32,932 nt of DNA from Treponema sp. (lineage in GTDB: Bacteria > Spirochaetota > Spirochaetia > Treponematales > Treponemataceae), in NCBI GenBank assembly GCA_016282835.1, contig JAEELR010000212.1, forward strand, positions 1 to 32,932. Reading direction: 5' to 3'. Made by a program: the position numbers and the translations under genes. The notes beneath the pieces are model-generated. The model was given only the letters and a program-made list of their open reading frames with translations, was not told the DNA's origin and ran no database searches. Position 1 is the first letter of the stretch. Every line of letters begins with the position of its first letter. Shown here one piece after another: positions 6,737 through 14,815 of this stretch.

Positions 6737-8164
6737 ATGAGAAAAAAAATACAAGAAACAAAACACACTACATTAAAAAGACCTAACTCAAAAGAAATTA
6801 AAGGCATTAAAATTCGATTCATTATATACTTTATGATTTTTATTCTTACTGCAATGTTTACACTTACTGTTCTAAGTATCAGCAATGTAAAACATCATTA
6901 CGACGAAATGACAAGTGCCACTAATCATTATATTGATGCCAGAGACGCAATAGACAATCTGTTATCAGCTTCAGATTATTTAACAGAGCAGGCACGACTT
7001 TTTATAATGACAGGGAATCTTATCTATGCAAGAAACTACTGCGATGAAATAGAAGTCACACATAGAAGAGAAAACGCTTTAGCAAGCCTTGAAAGAAATC
7101 TGTTAGAAAACAATAAAGCAACTCAGTTATTACGATTAGCACTTCAGGAATCAAACCTCTTAAAACTGCAGGAACTAAGAGCCATGCACTTAAAATGCAT
7201 AAATCTTGAATATGATGAAAAAGACATTCCTGAAAGCATACAATGTTTTAAGCTTAAAGATGATGACTTAAATCTTCCTGATATAGAGATGAACGAAAAA
7301 TGCATAGATTTAGTATTTGGAAATGAATACATTGCATCAAAATCACGCATTGTAAGTAAATCAGATCAGGCAGCAGAAAGAGCAGAAGAAACTACATTAA
7401 AAAAACAGGAACAGTGTACAATAGAACTAAGAAGAGCAATCAATTTACAAGTCATCTGTATGATTCTTCTGTTAATAGATGCTTTATTTACCTGTATACT
7501 CACATTGATTTTGATTATAAGTCCTTTAGCAAGTTTTATTAAAAGCATTTCTCATGGTGAAAAATTAAAAATAAAAGGTTCATCCGAATGCAGGGTTTTA
7601 GCATCAACTTACAATCAAATCTATGACTTAAATGTAGAAAATCAAAATGAGCTTAATTACAAAGCAGAACACGACGCCTTAACAGGGCTTTTAAATCGAA
7701 GTGCTTTTGATACATTAACTGAATATCTGGAAAAATTACCAAATCCAATTGCACTTGTAATGATTGATATAGACCATTTTAAAAATATAAATGACACCTA
7801 CGGACATAAAACCGGCGATGAAATAATTCAATTTGTAGCACACGAATTAACAGAATGTTTTAGAAATAAAGATTATTTTATTCGCTTCGGCGGAGATGAA
7901 TTTATTGTTATAATGATAAATCTTAATTCTAAAAATGATGAGCTTATAGTACAAAAAACTAAACAGGTAAATGAAGCATTAAAAAATTACTGCACAAATA
8001 AAATAGACACCCTCAGCGTAAGTTGTGGAGTCGCTTTCTCTATAGAAGGATACAATCAAAACCTGTTTACCCAGGCAGACAAGGCCTTATACTTTGTAAA
8101 AGAACATGGCCGCCATGGTATTGCTTTCTATGATGATAAAAAGATGAAATACATTAAGTGCTAA
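6737..8164 (+). CDS. Membrane diguanylate cyclase (GGDEF)
   Basis: A 475-residue protein starting at the ATG at 6737 after AGGAA (6726-6730), in preference to an in-frame TTG at 6719. Transmembrane helices at ~28-48 and ~238-264 enclose a ~190-residue mostly helical extracytoplasmic sensor region. No HAMP domain is evident. The C-terminal GGDEF domain contains HDALTGLLNR, DIDHFKNINDTYGH and the active-site motif GGDEF at 385-389. An inhibitory I-site RNKD lies five residues before it, so the enzyme should make cyclic di-GMP from two GTP and be product-inhibited. There is no EAL domain. The ligand of the sensor is unknown. It converges on the acyltransferase gene with one base between stop codons. 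It is next to the FliM-like gene, but no link is shown. Confidence 0.9.
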   Translation: MRKKIQETKHTTLKRPNSKEIKGIKIRFIIYFMIFILTAMFTLTVLSISNVKHHYDEMTSATNHYIDARDAIDNLLSASDYLTEQARLFIMTGNLIYARNYCDEIEVTHRRENALASLERNLLENNKATQLLRLALQESNLLKLQELRAMHLKCINLEYDEKDIPESIQCFKLKDDDLNLPDIEMNEKCIDLVFGNEYIASKSRIVSKSDQAAERAEETTLKKQEQCTIELRRAINLQVICMILLLIDALFTCILTLILIISPLASFIKSISHGEKLKIKGSSECRVLASTYNQIYDLNVENQNELNYKAEHDALTGLLNRSAFDTLTEYLEKLPNPIALVMIDIDHFKNINDTYGHKTGDEIIQFVAHELTECFRNKDYFIRFGGDEFIVIMINLNSKNDELIVQKTKQVNEALKNYCTNKIDTLSVSCGVAFSIEGYNQNLFTQADKALYFVKEHGRHGIAFYDDKKMKYIKC

Positions 8165-8165
8165 A

Positions 8166-9395
8166 TCACTTTTTCTTACAGGCAGAATATAATTCTTCTG
8201 CAGCAAGAGAAATTTTTGTAACCGCAAAATCACAGGCTTCAGGATATACATAGAGCGTATCATTTATAGTATTTAAATCAACACAGTCACCAAATTTTCC
8301 AAGATACTCATATTCAATATGAACAGAATATGCATCAGGCACAGGAATTTTAATTTCGTACTTTTCGCTCTTGTATTCACCGCGAAGGATAAAACCGTCC
8401 ATTCCATGATGAAATTTTGCTTTACCTAAATGGATGTAGTCTTTAGCATTTGGAAGTGAATCAACATGACAGGTACAGTCAAAATTATATGAACCGCTTT
8501 CAACTTCACGCCTTACATTAGCGCGTTCCCATTCATACCAGTCTGGGATATGAGAAAATTCAGTTTTACCTTCGAGGGCTTCAAGCTGACCGTATTCATT
8601 CATGTTCCATTTCTTGCCGCAGGAATTGCACCACAGTAAAGTTCCGTCTGAATCCATTTTAAATTCCTTGAGGCAGTTCGGGCACTGATACAAAACTTTA
8701 TGCAAACCCTTTGCCCTGTTTTTATAATTCACTTTAATCTTATTTTCTTTCTGCCACTTAAAATCATCATACACAAATTCTGTTCGGATTCGCTGCATCA
8801 ATTCCTCATGCGAAAGAGTTTTTACTTCATCCTCTGTCGCAATACATTTCATTGTAGCCGTTGTCCCTTTTACTTTATGATCGGGCAAATTCCAGAACGG
8901 AGAATTTATATGATGGCCGTGACAGATTAAAGTAACAACAGGAACACCTAAAAGTTTAACAAGCTTCCCGAGTGAATCAGGAAGAACAGCCGTAGTACCA
9001 CACAAAGAATATCGCGCCTCAGGATAAATCGCTGCAATATCACCTTTTTTTACAACATCCATAAGCTGGCGGACTAAGGTTACATCGTTAGTAAATTTTC
9101 GCTTACAGATACAGCCAATAAACCGCATTAAACTTTCGCGCCCTATAAAACCGTCTATGGCAACAACATAATTTGCACGGGCAGGGAAAATCGCTTTAGT
9201 TGCAACCTTAAAATCCATAAAGGCATTATGATTACACAAAAGTAAATATGGCGGTCGAATCTCCTCCATTCCAATTTTTTCGATTTTATTTTTATGAGAA
9301 ATGAGTGCAGGAACAGACAAAAGCCTTATAAGCCAGTTTAAATGCTGTCTTCCAATTTTACGTTTCATATCGTAGCGCTTAACTTTATCTAACAT
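8166..9395 (-). CDS. PlsC-like acyltransferase with C-terminal zinc ribbon
   Basis: A 409-residue protein. Residues ~45-215 resemble the lysophospholipid/glycerol-phosphate acyltransferase domain: the HX4D catalytic pair is His56/Asp61 (NHNAFMD), and YPEARYS takes the place of the family's FPEGTRS. A zinc-ribbon module follows with C238PNC241 and C256NSC259. The last ~130 residues are a beta-rich region of unknown family. It probably transfers an acyl chain from acyl-ACP or acyl-CoA to a lysolipid at the inner membrane; the substrate is not certain. The first ATG lies only 6 bases after a TATAAT, so the message may be almost leaderless; an internal ATG at codon 10 is the alternative start and also lacks a Shine-Dalgarno. 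Confidence 0.8.
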   Translation of the reverse strand: MLDKVKRYDMKRKIGRQHLNWLIRLLSVPALISHKNKIEKIGMEEIRPPYLLLCNHNAFMDFKVATKAIFPARANYVVAIDGFIGRESLMRFIGCICKRKFTNDVTLVRQLMDVVKKGDIAAIYPEARYSLCGTTAVLPDSLGKLVKLLGVPVVTLICHGHHINSPFWNLPDHKVKGTTATMKCIATEDEVKTLSHEELMQRIRTEFVYDDFKWQKENKIKVNYKNRAKGLHKVLYQCPNCLKEFKMDSDGTLLWCNSCGKKWNMNEYGQLEALEGKTEFSHIPDWYEWERANVRREVESGSYNFDCTCHVDSLPNAKDYIHLGKAKFHHGMDGFILRGEYKSEKYEIKIPVPDAYSVHIEYEYLGKFGDCVDLNTINDTLYVYPEACDFAVTKISLAAEELYSACKKK

Positions 9396-9401
9396 AGTCT
9401 C

Positions 9402-9407
9402 ATTATA
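9402..9407 (-). promoter_or_regulatory. -10 element of the acyltransferase gene
   Basis: TATAAT on the minus strand, 6 bases upstream of the annotated ATG. Transcription would begin at or beside the start codon. No convincing -35 is seen at 17 bp. Confidence 0.35.
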
Positions 9408-9433
9408 CCACGTGTTTTATGTTATGCCACTTG

Positions 9434-9574
9434 CAAAAATGTTTACGCTCCCAGAAAAGACAGACTGCTCCACACGGTTGAGGGGAATAGGTATCTGACT
9501 CACTCGCTTCGCTCGTTCGCACCCCTCAAAGTGTTCCGCAGTCTTCTGCTTTTCTTCGCGCTCCAACATTTTTG
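9434..9574. repeat. 141-bp imperfect inverted repeat
   Basis: The left arm 9434-9485 pairs with the right arm 9522-9574. Matching blocks from the outside in are CAAAAATGTT, AGAAAAG, AGACTGC, ACAC and TTGAGGGG; about two thirds of positions match. The centre is a run rich in CGCTTCGCTCG. The structure has no open reading frame. It resembles a MITE-like or REP-like intergenic element; no target-site duplication was recognised. Confidence 0.55.
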
Positions 9575-9643
9575 AGTCTCTGCCAGATCAAAACTCGTGG
9601 TCTAACTCGCAATACGCGTGGTAGTTGAGCTCGCAAGCAGTGT

Positions 9644-9668
9644 GGTGGTTGAGTTCATCGAAACCACC
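9644..9668. repeat. Dispersed palindromic repeat, family A (copy 2)
   Basis: GGTGGTTGAG-TTCAT-CGAAACCACC with 7-bp terminal arms. A degenerate half copy (GTGGTAGTTGAG) precedes it at 9618-9629. It lies about 50 bp before the GNAT start and is related to the copies at 6632-6667 and 31097-31120. Confidence 0.65.
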
Positions 9669-9717
9669 TTGTAAAAATAAACCATCTGTGCGAAAATTCA
9701 TTCTGCGAGAAAACACT

Positions 9718-10317
9718 ATGTCAGCCGGCACTACAATTTCCACATTCAACTTCAAAAACATTCCTCAAATCGTAAGCTTAGTACAACCCATATGGACTGA
9801 TCCTTCCATGCGAAAAAGCTATGCGCGTTATTATGCTGAGCTCATTTTAAGAAGCAACATTTTTGAAAACAACTTCAGACTGCAGCTGGAAAACGAAAAC
9901 AAATTTTGCAGTGCGGCCTTCGGTACTGTAAAGGGTGAAAAAAACTTAGCGCGCGACTGGCTCAATTCAATCATCCAAAAAGAGAATTTTTCTCAAGAAG
10001 AAATTTTATGGTTTAAAAGGTGCTTAAACTATATAGAAAACAATGACAAAAAACTTCAGTCGTACATGAAAGAAAACGACATTCAGCTTTCACTTTTTGT
10101 AAGCACAATTAAAGGCTGCGGAAAACCTGTACTTGAAGAATTTTTACAGCGTGCCAGAAACTGCGGCTTCAAGCGCCTTTTTCTCTGGACTGATATTGAA
10201 TGCAACTGGCAGTACTACCCTGACCACGGCTTTGAACTGATAGAAGAATCTGTGTATGACCTTTACAGCAAACCAGACCAGCCTTACAAAGTCTTCTTCT
10301 ATAAAAAAGCACTCTAG
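9718..10317 (+). CDS. GNAT-family N-acetyltransferase
   Basis: A 199-residue protein from the ATG at 9718, preceded only by a weak GAGA. In-frame codons further upstream read through repeat DNA and are unlikely to be translated. The C-terminal half has the GNAT pattern: a beta-strand LSLFVSTIKGCGKPVLEEFLQRA that would hold the acetyl-CoA pyrophosphate loop, although the usual Q/RxxGxG/A is degenerate here. FKRLFLWTD then precedes YPDHGFELIEES, typical of the last strands. The substrate is unknown. It stands alone between a repeat cluster and the carB terminator. Confidence 0.7.
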   Translation: MSAGTTISTFNFKNIPQIVSLVQPIWTDPSMRKSYARYYAELILRSNIFENNFRLQLENENKFCSAAFGTVKGEKNLARDWLNSIIQKENFSQEEILWFKRCLNYIENNDKKLQSYMKENDIQLSLFVSTIKGCGKPVLEEFLQRARNCGFKRLFLWTDIECNWQYYPDHGFELIEESVYDLYSKPDQPYKVFFYKKAL

Positions 10318-10318
10318 C

Positions 10319-10356
10319 AAAAAAAAAGCTCCAGCAGAAAAAATTCTACTAAAGCT
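10319..10356 (-). terminator. Terminator of carAB
   Basis: On the minus strand a 13-bp stem with three G-U pairs (arms at 10327-10339 and 10344-10356, 4-base loop) is followed by nine T. It lies ~36 bp beyond the carB stop codon. Confidence 0.85.
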
Positions 10357-10391
10357 CTTTGCGTTTAATTTCTATCAATGCCACGCATCAA

Positions 10392-13300
10392 TTAAGCATC
10401 AATCGTACTTATTGAACTTACAGTTTCTTCAAGAACATCAAGCAAAATCTTAACAGTATCAAGCGAAGTAAAGGTTGTAACTCCATTCTGTACGGCACAC
10501 TGTCTTATAGCAACACCGTCACCATAGTGAACACCGGAATAAATTGCTCTTGTGTTTATAATGTAGCTTACATAACCTGCGCGAATTGAATCTAAGATTT
10601 CAGAACTTCCTTCACTTAACTTTCCGCGGGTTCTTGTTTTAATTCCGTGAGCCTTTAAGAAATCAGCAGTTCCCTTTGTTGCTTCAATATTAAATCCGAG
10701 TTTATAAAATCGTTTAACTAAAGGCAAAGCTTCATCCTTATCTTCATCAGCTAAAGTTACAATTACAGTTCCATAGTCCTTAACTTTTACACCGCTTGCC
10801 TGAATTGCTTTATACAACGCACGGTTTAATTTATCGTCATAGCCAATAGCTTCTCCAGTTGACTTCATTTCAGGCGAAAGATAAGCATCCATTCCGTTTA
10901 GTTTTGCAAAAGAGAAAACAGGAGACTTTACATACCATCTCTTCTTTTCATCAGGACGCATTTTTTCAATTCCCTGCACTTTTAAACTCTGTCCCACCAT
11001 AACTCTTGTAGCAATTTCTACGAGATTAAAGCCGGCAGATTTTGACAGGAAAGGAACGCTTCGTGAAGCACGAGGATTTACTTCGATAATGTAAACATTG
11101 TCTTCCTTATCAACAATAAACTGAATGTTAAACAGGCCCTTTATTCCAATTCCAATACCAAGCTTTGTAGTGTAATCTGCAATCGTGTCTTTTACTTTTT
11201 GTGAAATTGAATATGGCGGATAAACACTCATACTGTCTCCCGAGTGAACACCAGTTCTTTCTACAAGCTCCATAATGCCCGGAATAAATACCTGCTCGCC
11301 GTCACAGATTGCATCAACTTCAACTTCTTTTCCAACAATGTATTTATCAACGAGTACAGGCTTATCTTTATCTACTGCAACTGCATTTTTAAGATAGTGT
11401 TCCATGCTTTCTTTCTTAGAAACTATCTCCATTGCTCTTCCGCCTAAAACAAAACTTGGGCGAACTAATACCGGGTAACCGATTTTTTCTGCAGCATCAA
11501 TTCCAGCCTGAATGTCTGTTACGGCAACACCTGTTGGATGAGGAATTCCAAGTGAGCGGATTACACCTTCAAACAGGTTCCTGTCTTCAGCCTTATCAAT
11601 TCCGTCACTGTCTGTACCGATAATTTTTACACCGCGGTCAGTCAAAGGCTTTGCGAGATTTACTGCAGTCTGTCCGCCTAAAGTTGCAATTACTCCAACA
11701 GGATTTTCATGATGAATAACATTCATTACATCTTCAACTGTTAAAGGCTCAAAATACAATTTATCTGCAACAGTATAATCAGTAGAAACCGTTTCAGGAT
11801 TATTATTGATTACGATTGCTTCATAACCGCATTTCTGCAAAGTCCTGATTGCATGAACTGTAGAATAATCAAACTCAACGCCCTGACCAATTCTTATAGG
11901 ACCAGAACCTAAAACGATTATTTTTTTTCTGTCGCTTACAATTGATTCTTCTTCATCTTCATAGCTTGAATAAAAATACGGTACATAGCTTTTAAACTCA
12001 GAAGCACAGGTATCAATCATTTTGTAAACAGGGAATAAATTTTCTGCAACTCTAAAGTCATATACTTCGCGTTCAGTAACATTCCACAGCTCAGCAATGT
12101 AGGAATCAGAAAAGCCCATCTTCTTTGCATTAAACATTATTTTTTTATCGAAAGGATTTTTTTCGATTTCTTTTTCTTTATCAACAATGTTCTTAATCTT
12201 ATCAAGGAAGAGCATATCGATTTGAGTAATATCACAAATTGTATTTAAATCCACGCCCTGCCACAAAGCCTGTGAAATTGCATAAATTCTGTCATCAGTT
12301 CCGTCTTTAATGTATGTCAAAAGATCCTGAACAGACATATGAGCAGAATCAAATTTTTCCATGTGGATGTGATTCTTTCCGTCTTCAAGAGAACGAATTG
12401 CTTTCAATAAACTTTCTTCGAGTGTACGGCCAACAGCCATTACTTCACCGGTTGCTTTCATCTGTGTAGATAAAGTGTTTGAAGCAGTTGTAAATTTATC
12501 AAACGGGAAGCGAGGCATTTTTGTAATGATGTAATCAAGTGAAGGTTCAAAACATGCAGGAGTGTTAGCAAGCTGAATTTCGTCGAGCGTCATTCCTACA
12601 GCAATTTTTGCAGAAACTCTTGCGATTGGATAACCGGTTGCTTTAGAAGCGAGGGCCGAAGAACGGCTTACTCTAGGATTTACTTCTATTACATAATACT
12701 GGAAACTCTGAGGGTCAAGCGCAAACTGACAGTTACATCCGCCTTCAATCTTTAACTCGCGGATAATTTTTAATGCACTGTCACGAAGCATCTGGTACTC
12801 TTTGTTTGTAAGGGTCTGACTTGGAGCAACAACAATTGAATCTCCTGTATGAATTCCTACAGGGTCAAGGTTTTCCATATTACAAACAGTAATTGCACAG
12901 TCGTTTGAATCGCGCATTACTTCGTATTCAATTTCTTTATAACCGCGGATACTTTTTTCTATAAGAACCTGATGAACTGGAGAAAGAACCAGAGCATTTT
13001 TCATTTTCTCTTTAAGCTCTTCTTCATTGTCTGCAAAACCACCACCGGTTCCACCAAGAGTAAAGGCCGGGCGTAAAATTACAGGATAGCCGATTTCTTT
13101 TGCTGCCTTTAATGCTTCTTCTGTAGAATAAGTGATTTGAGAAGGCACTACAGGCTCACCGATTTTTTCACACAATTCCTTAAACAGTTCACGGTCTTCT
13201 GCTTTTTCAATACTTGAAGCGTCAGTTCCCAAAAGCTCAATTTCACATTCTTTTAATACACCCTTTTTAGAAAGCTGCATTGCAAGATTTAAGCCTGTCT

Positions 13301-13574
13301 GTCCGCCAATTCCAGGAACAATTGCATCGGGTCTTTCATAACGGCAGATGCGTGCAAGATATTCCAGTGTCAAAGGCTCCATGTAAACTTTGTCTGCAAT
13401 AGAAGTGTCAGTCATTATTGTAGCGGGATTTGAGTTCACCAGAATTACTTCATAACCTTCTTCTTTTAATGCGAGACAAGCCTGAGTTCCTGCATAATCA
13501 AATTCTGCAGCCTGACCAATTACAATAGGACCTGAACCAATTACTAAAATTTTATGTATGTCATTTCTTTTCAT
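10392..13574 (-). CDS. carB: Carbamoyl-phosphate synthase large subunit
   Basis: A 1060-residue protein, normal length for CarB. It makes carbamoyl phosphate from bicarbonate, two ATP and ammonia delivered by CarA, for pyrimidine and arginine synthesis in the cytoplasm. The N-terminal [22 protein letters not shown] is characteristic. Two homologous carboxyphosphate/carbamate ATP-grasp halves are seen; the first includes [10 protein letters not shown], the second starts near residue 553 with [20 protein letters not shown]. The C-terminal ~130 residues are the MGS-like allosteric domain. The ATG overlaps the carA stop codon by four bases (ATGA), indicating translational coupling. No other pyrimidine or arginine gene is in the window. 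Confidence 0.97.
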   Translation of the reverse strand: MKRNDIHKILVIGSGPIVIGQAAEFDYAGTQACLALKEEGYEVILVNSNPATIMTDTSIADKVYMEPLTLEYLARICRYERPDAIVPGIGGQTGLNLAMQLSKKGVLKECEIELLGTDASSIEKAEDRELFKELCEKIGEPVVPSQITYSTEEALKAAKEIGYPVILRPAFTLGGTGGGFADNEEELKEKMKNALVLSPVHQVLIEKSIRGYKEIEYEVMRDSNDCAITVCNMENLDPVGIHTGDSIVVAPSQTLTNKEYQMLRDSALKIIRELKIEGGCNCQFALDPQSFQYYVIEVNPRVSRSSALASKATGYPIARVSAKIAVGMTLDEIQLANTPACFEPSLDYIITKMPRFPFDKFTTASNTLSTQMKATGEVMAVGRTLEESLLKAIRSLEDGKNHIHMEKFDSAHMSVQDLLTYIKDGTDDRIYAISQALWQGVDLNTICDITQIDMLFLDKIKNIVDKEKEIEKNPFDKKIMFNAKKMGFSDSYIAELWNVTEREVYDFRVAENLFPVYKMIDTCASEFKSYVPYFYSSYEDEEESIVSDRKKIIVLGSGPIRIGQGVEFDYSTVHAIRTLQKCGYEAIVINNNPETVSTDYTVADKLYFEPLTVEDVMNVIHHENPVGVIATLGGQTAVNLAKPLTDRGVKIIGTDSDGIDKAEDRNLFEGVIRSLGIPHPTGVAVTDIQAGIDAAEKIGYPVLVRPSFVLGGRAMEIVSKKESMEHYLKNAVAVDKDKPVLVDKYIVGKEVEVDAICDGEQVFIPGIMELVERTGVHSGDSMSVYPPYSISQKVKDTIADYTTKLGIGIGIKGLFNIQFIVDKEDNVYIIEVNPRASRSVPFLSKSAGFNLVEIATRVMVGQSLKVQGIEKMRPDEKKRWYVKSPVFSFAKLNGMDAYLSPEMKSTGEAIGYDDKLNRALYKAIQASGVKVKDYGTVIVTLADEDKDEALPLVKRFYKLGFNIEATKGTADFLKAHGIKTRTRGKLSEGSSEILDSIRAGYVSYIINTRAIYSGVHYGDGVAIRQCAVQNGVTTFTSLDTVKILLDVLEETVSSISTIDA

Positions 13575-14650
13575 TTTTCAATAAGCTCCATAAACTGATT
13601 AAATAGATAATAAGAATCGTTAGGTCCAGGTGAACTTTCAGGGTGATACTGAACGCTGAACACTTTATCCTTTTTACATTCAACACCTTCAACAGTGTTA
13701 TCCAAAAGATTTATGTGAGTTACTTCAAGGCCTGTACCTTTTACTGAAGAGTCATCAACTGCATAGCTGTGATTCTGCGAAGTGATTTCAATTTTACCGG
13801 TTTTCAAATTCTTTACAGGATGATTACCGCCTCTGTGACCAAACTTTAATTTATAGGTTTTTGCACCATAAGCTAAAGAAATAATCTGGTGGCCAAGACA
13901 AATTCCAAAGATTGGATATTTACCGCGAAGATTTTTTACAAGTTCAATTACAGATTTTGCATCTTCAGGATTTCCAGGACCGTTTGAAATAAAGATTCCA
14001 TCCGGCTTCATAAACTCAACTTCTTCGGCTGTAATCGTATATGGAACAACTGTTACGTTGCAGCCACATTTATTTAAGTCGCGGACAATATTCTGTTTCA
14101 TTCCGCAGTCAACGGCAACTATTGTATATTTATGATTTGAAGTTCTTGAGTACCAGAGCTTTTTACAGCTTACTCTTGAAACTTCATCGTGAGGAATTGT
14201 GGTTTCTTTTATTCTTTTAAGGCCTTCTTCCAGGGTAGTAGAAGCATCTGTTATTAAAACTCTGCGTGCGCCTAAATCGCGGATTGAACGGACTAATTTT
14301 CTTGTATCTACGCCGTAAACCCCAGGCACATTATTTTCTTCAAGTAATTCACTTAAGGTTTTTGTAAATCTAAAGTTAGAAGGGAAATCATTATAATCTC
14401 TGACAATGAATCCGCTAGGGGAAATTATTTTACTCTCAAAATCATCATCAGTAATTCCATAATTACCAATCAAAGGATAACTCATTACAATTGTCTGTCC
14501 TGTATAACTTGGGTCAGAAACAATTTCCTGATAACCTGCCATAGAAGTATTAAATACAATTTCAGCAACACGGTCTGTTTTTGCGCCAAACCTAAAACCT
14601 AAGTATTCACTTCCATCTTCAAGAATAATTTTCGCATCGTACTCTTTCAT
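13571..14650 (-). CDS. carA: Carbamoyl-phosphate synthase small (glutaminase) subunit
   Basis: A 359-residue protein if started at the ATG at 14650, where the family homology begins ([20 protein letters not shown]). An earlier in-frame ATG at 14719 would lie in the leader terminator. The N-terminal CPSase small-chain domain contains [19 protein letters not shown]. The C-terminal class I glutamine amidotransferase domain has the nucleophile Cys251 in GICLGHQ and the catalytic His/Glu in YHPE. It hydrolyses glutamine and channels ammonia to CarB. The leader carries a strong promoter and an intrinsic terminator (see separate entries), so expression may depend on readthrough. Confidence 0.95.
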   Translation of the reverse strand: MKEYDAKIILEDGSEYLGFRFGAKTDRVAEIVFNTSMAGYQEIVSDPSYTGQTIVMSYPLIGNYGITDDDFESKIISPSGFIVRDYNDFPSNFRFTKTLSELLEENNVPGVYGVDTRKLVRSIRDLGARRVLITDASTTLEEGLKRIKETTIPHDEVSRVSCKKLWYSRTSNHKYTIVAVDCGMKQNIVRDLNKCGCNVTVVPYTITAEEVEFMKPDGIFISNGPGNPEDAKSVIELVKNLRGKYPIFGICLGHQIISLAYGAKTYKLKFGHRGGNHPVKNLKTGKIEITSQNHSYAVDDSSVKGTGLEVTHINLLDNTVEGVECKKDKVFSVQYHPESSPGPNDSYYLFNQFMELIEK

Positions 14651-14701
14651 AAATACACCCTGTAATTCTAAATAAGCTAAGAAAGCAATCAAATTTTTTA
14701 C

Positions 14702-14758
14702 AAAAAAAAAGACCCTCACTTATATACTAGAATTAAATTCTGGATATAAATGAAAGTC
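14702..14758 (-). terminator. Intrinsic terminator in the carA leader (possible attenuator)
   Basis: On the minus strand, GACTTTCATTTATAT pairs with ATATAAGTGAGGGTC, about 15 bp with three G-U pairs, around an inner AGAATT/AATTCT stem. Nine T follow. It starts only ~11 bases after the predicted transcription start and ends ~50 bp before the carA ATG. It could terminate the upstream aromatic operon, attenuate carAB, or both. Confidence 0.75.
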
Positions 14759-14775
14759 TAACCATAATGTGCGAA

Positions 14776-14804
14776 ATTATGACACTTTTAGATTTCACTG
14801 TCAA
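14776..14804 (-). promoter_or_regulatory. Promoter before carA
   Basis: A minus-strand -35 TTGACA (14799-14804), a 17-bp spacer and a -10 CATAAT (14776-14781). The predicted start is near 14769. It lies between the end of the DAHP synthase fusion gene and the leader terminator, so its default product would be a ~65-nt RNA unless polymerase reads through into carA. Confidence 0.7.
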
Positions 14805-14815
14805 TTACACATAAA

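Noticed and set aside
9434..9668. Possible CRISPR or insertion sequence in the repeat cluster
   Set aside because: There are no regularly spaced identical repeats with unique spacers and no transposase frame; the signals are inverted repeats.
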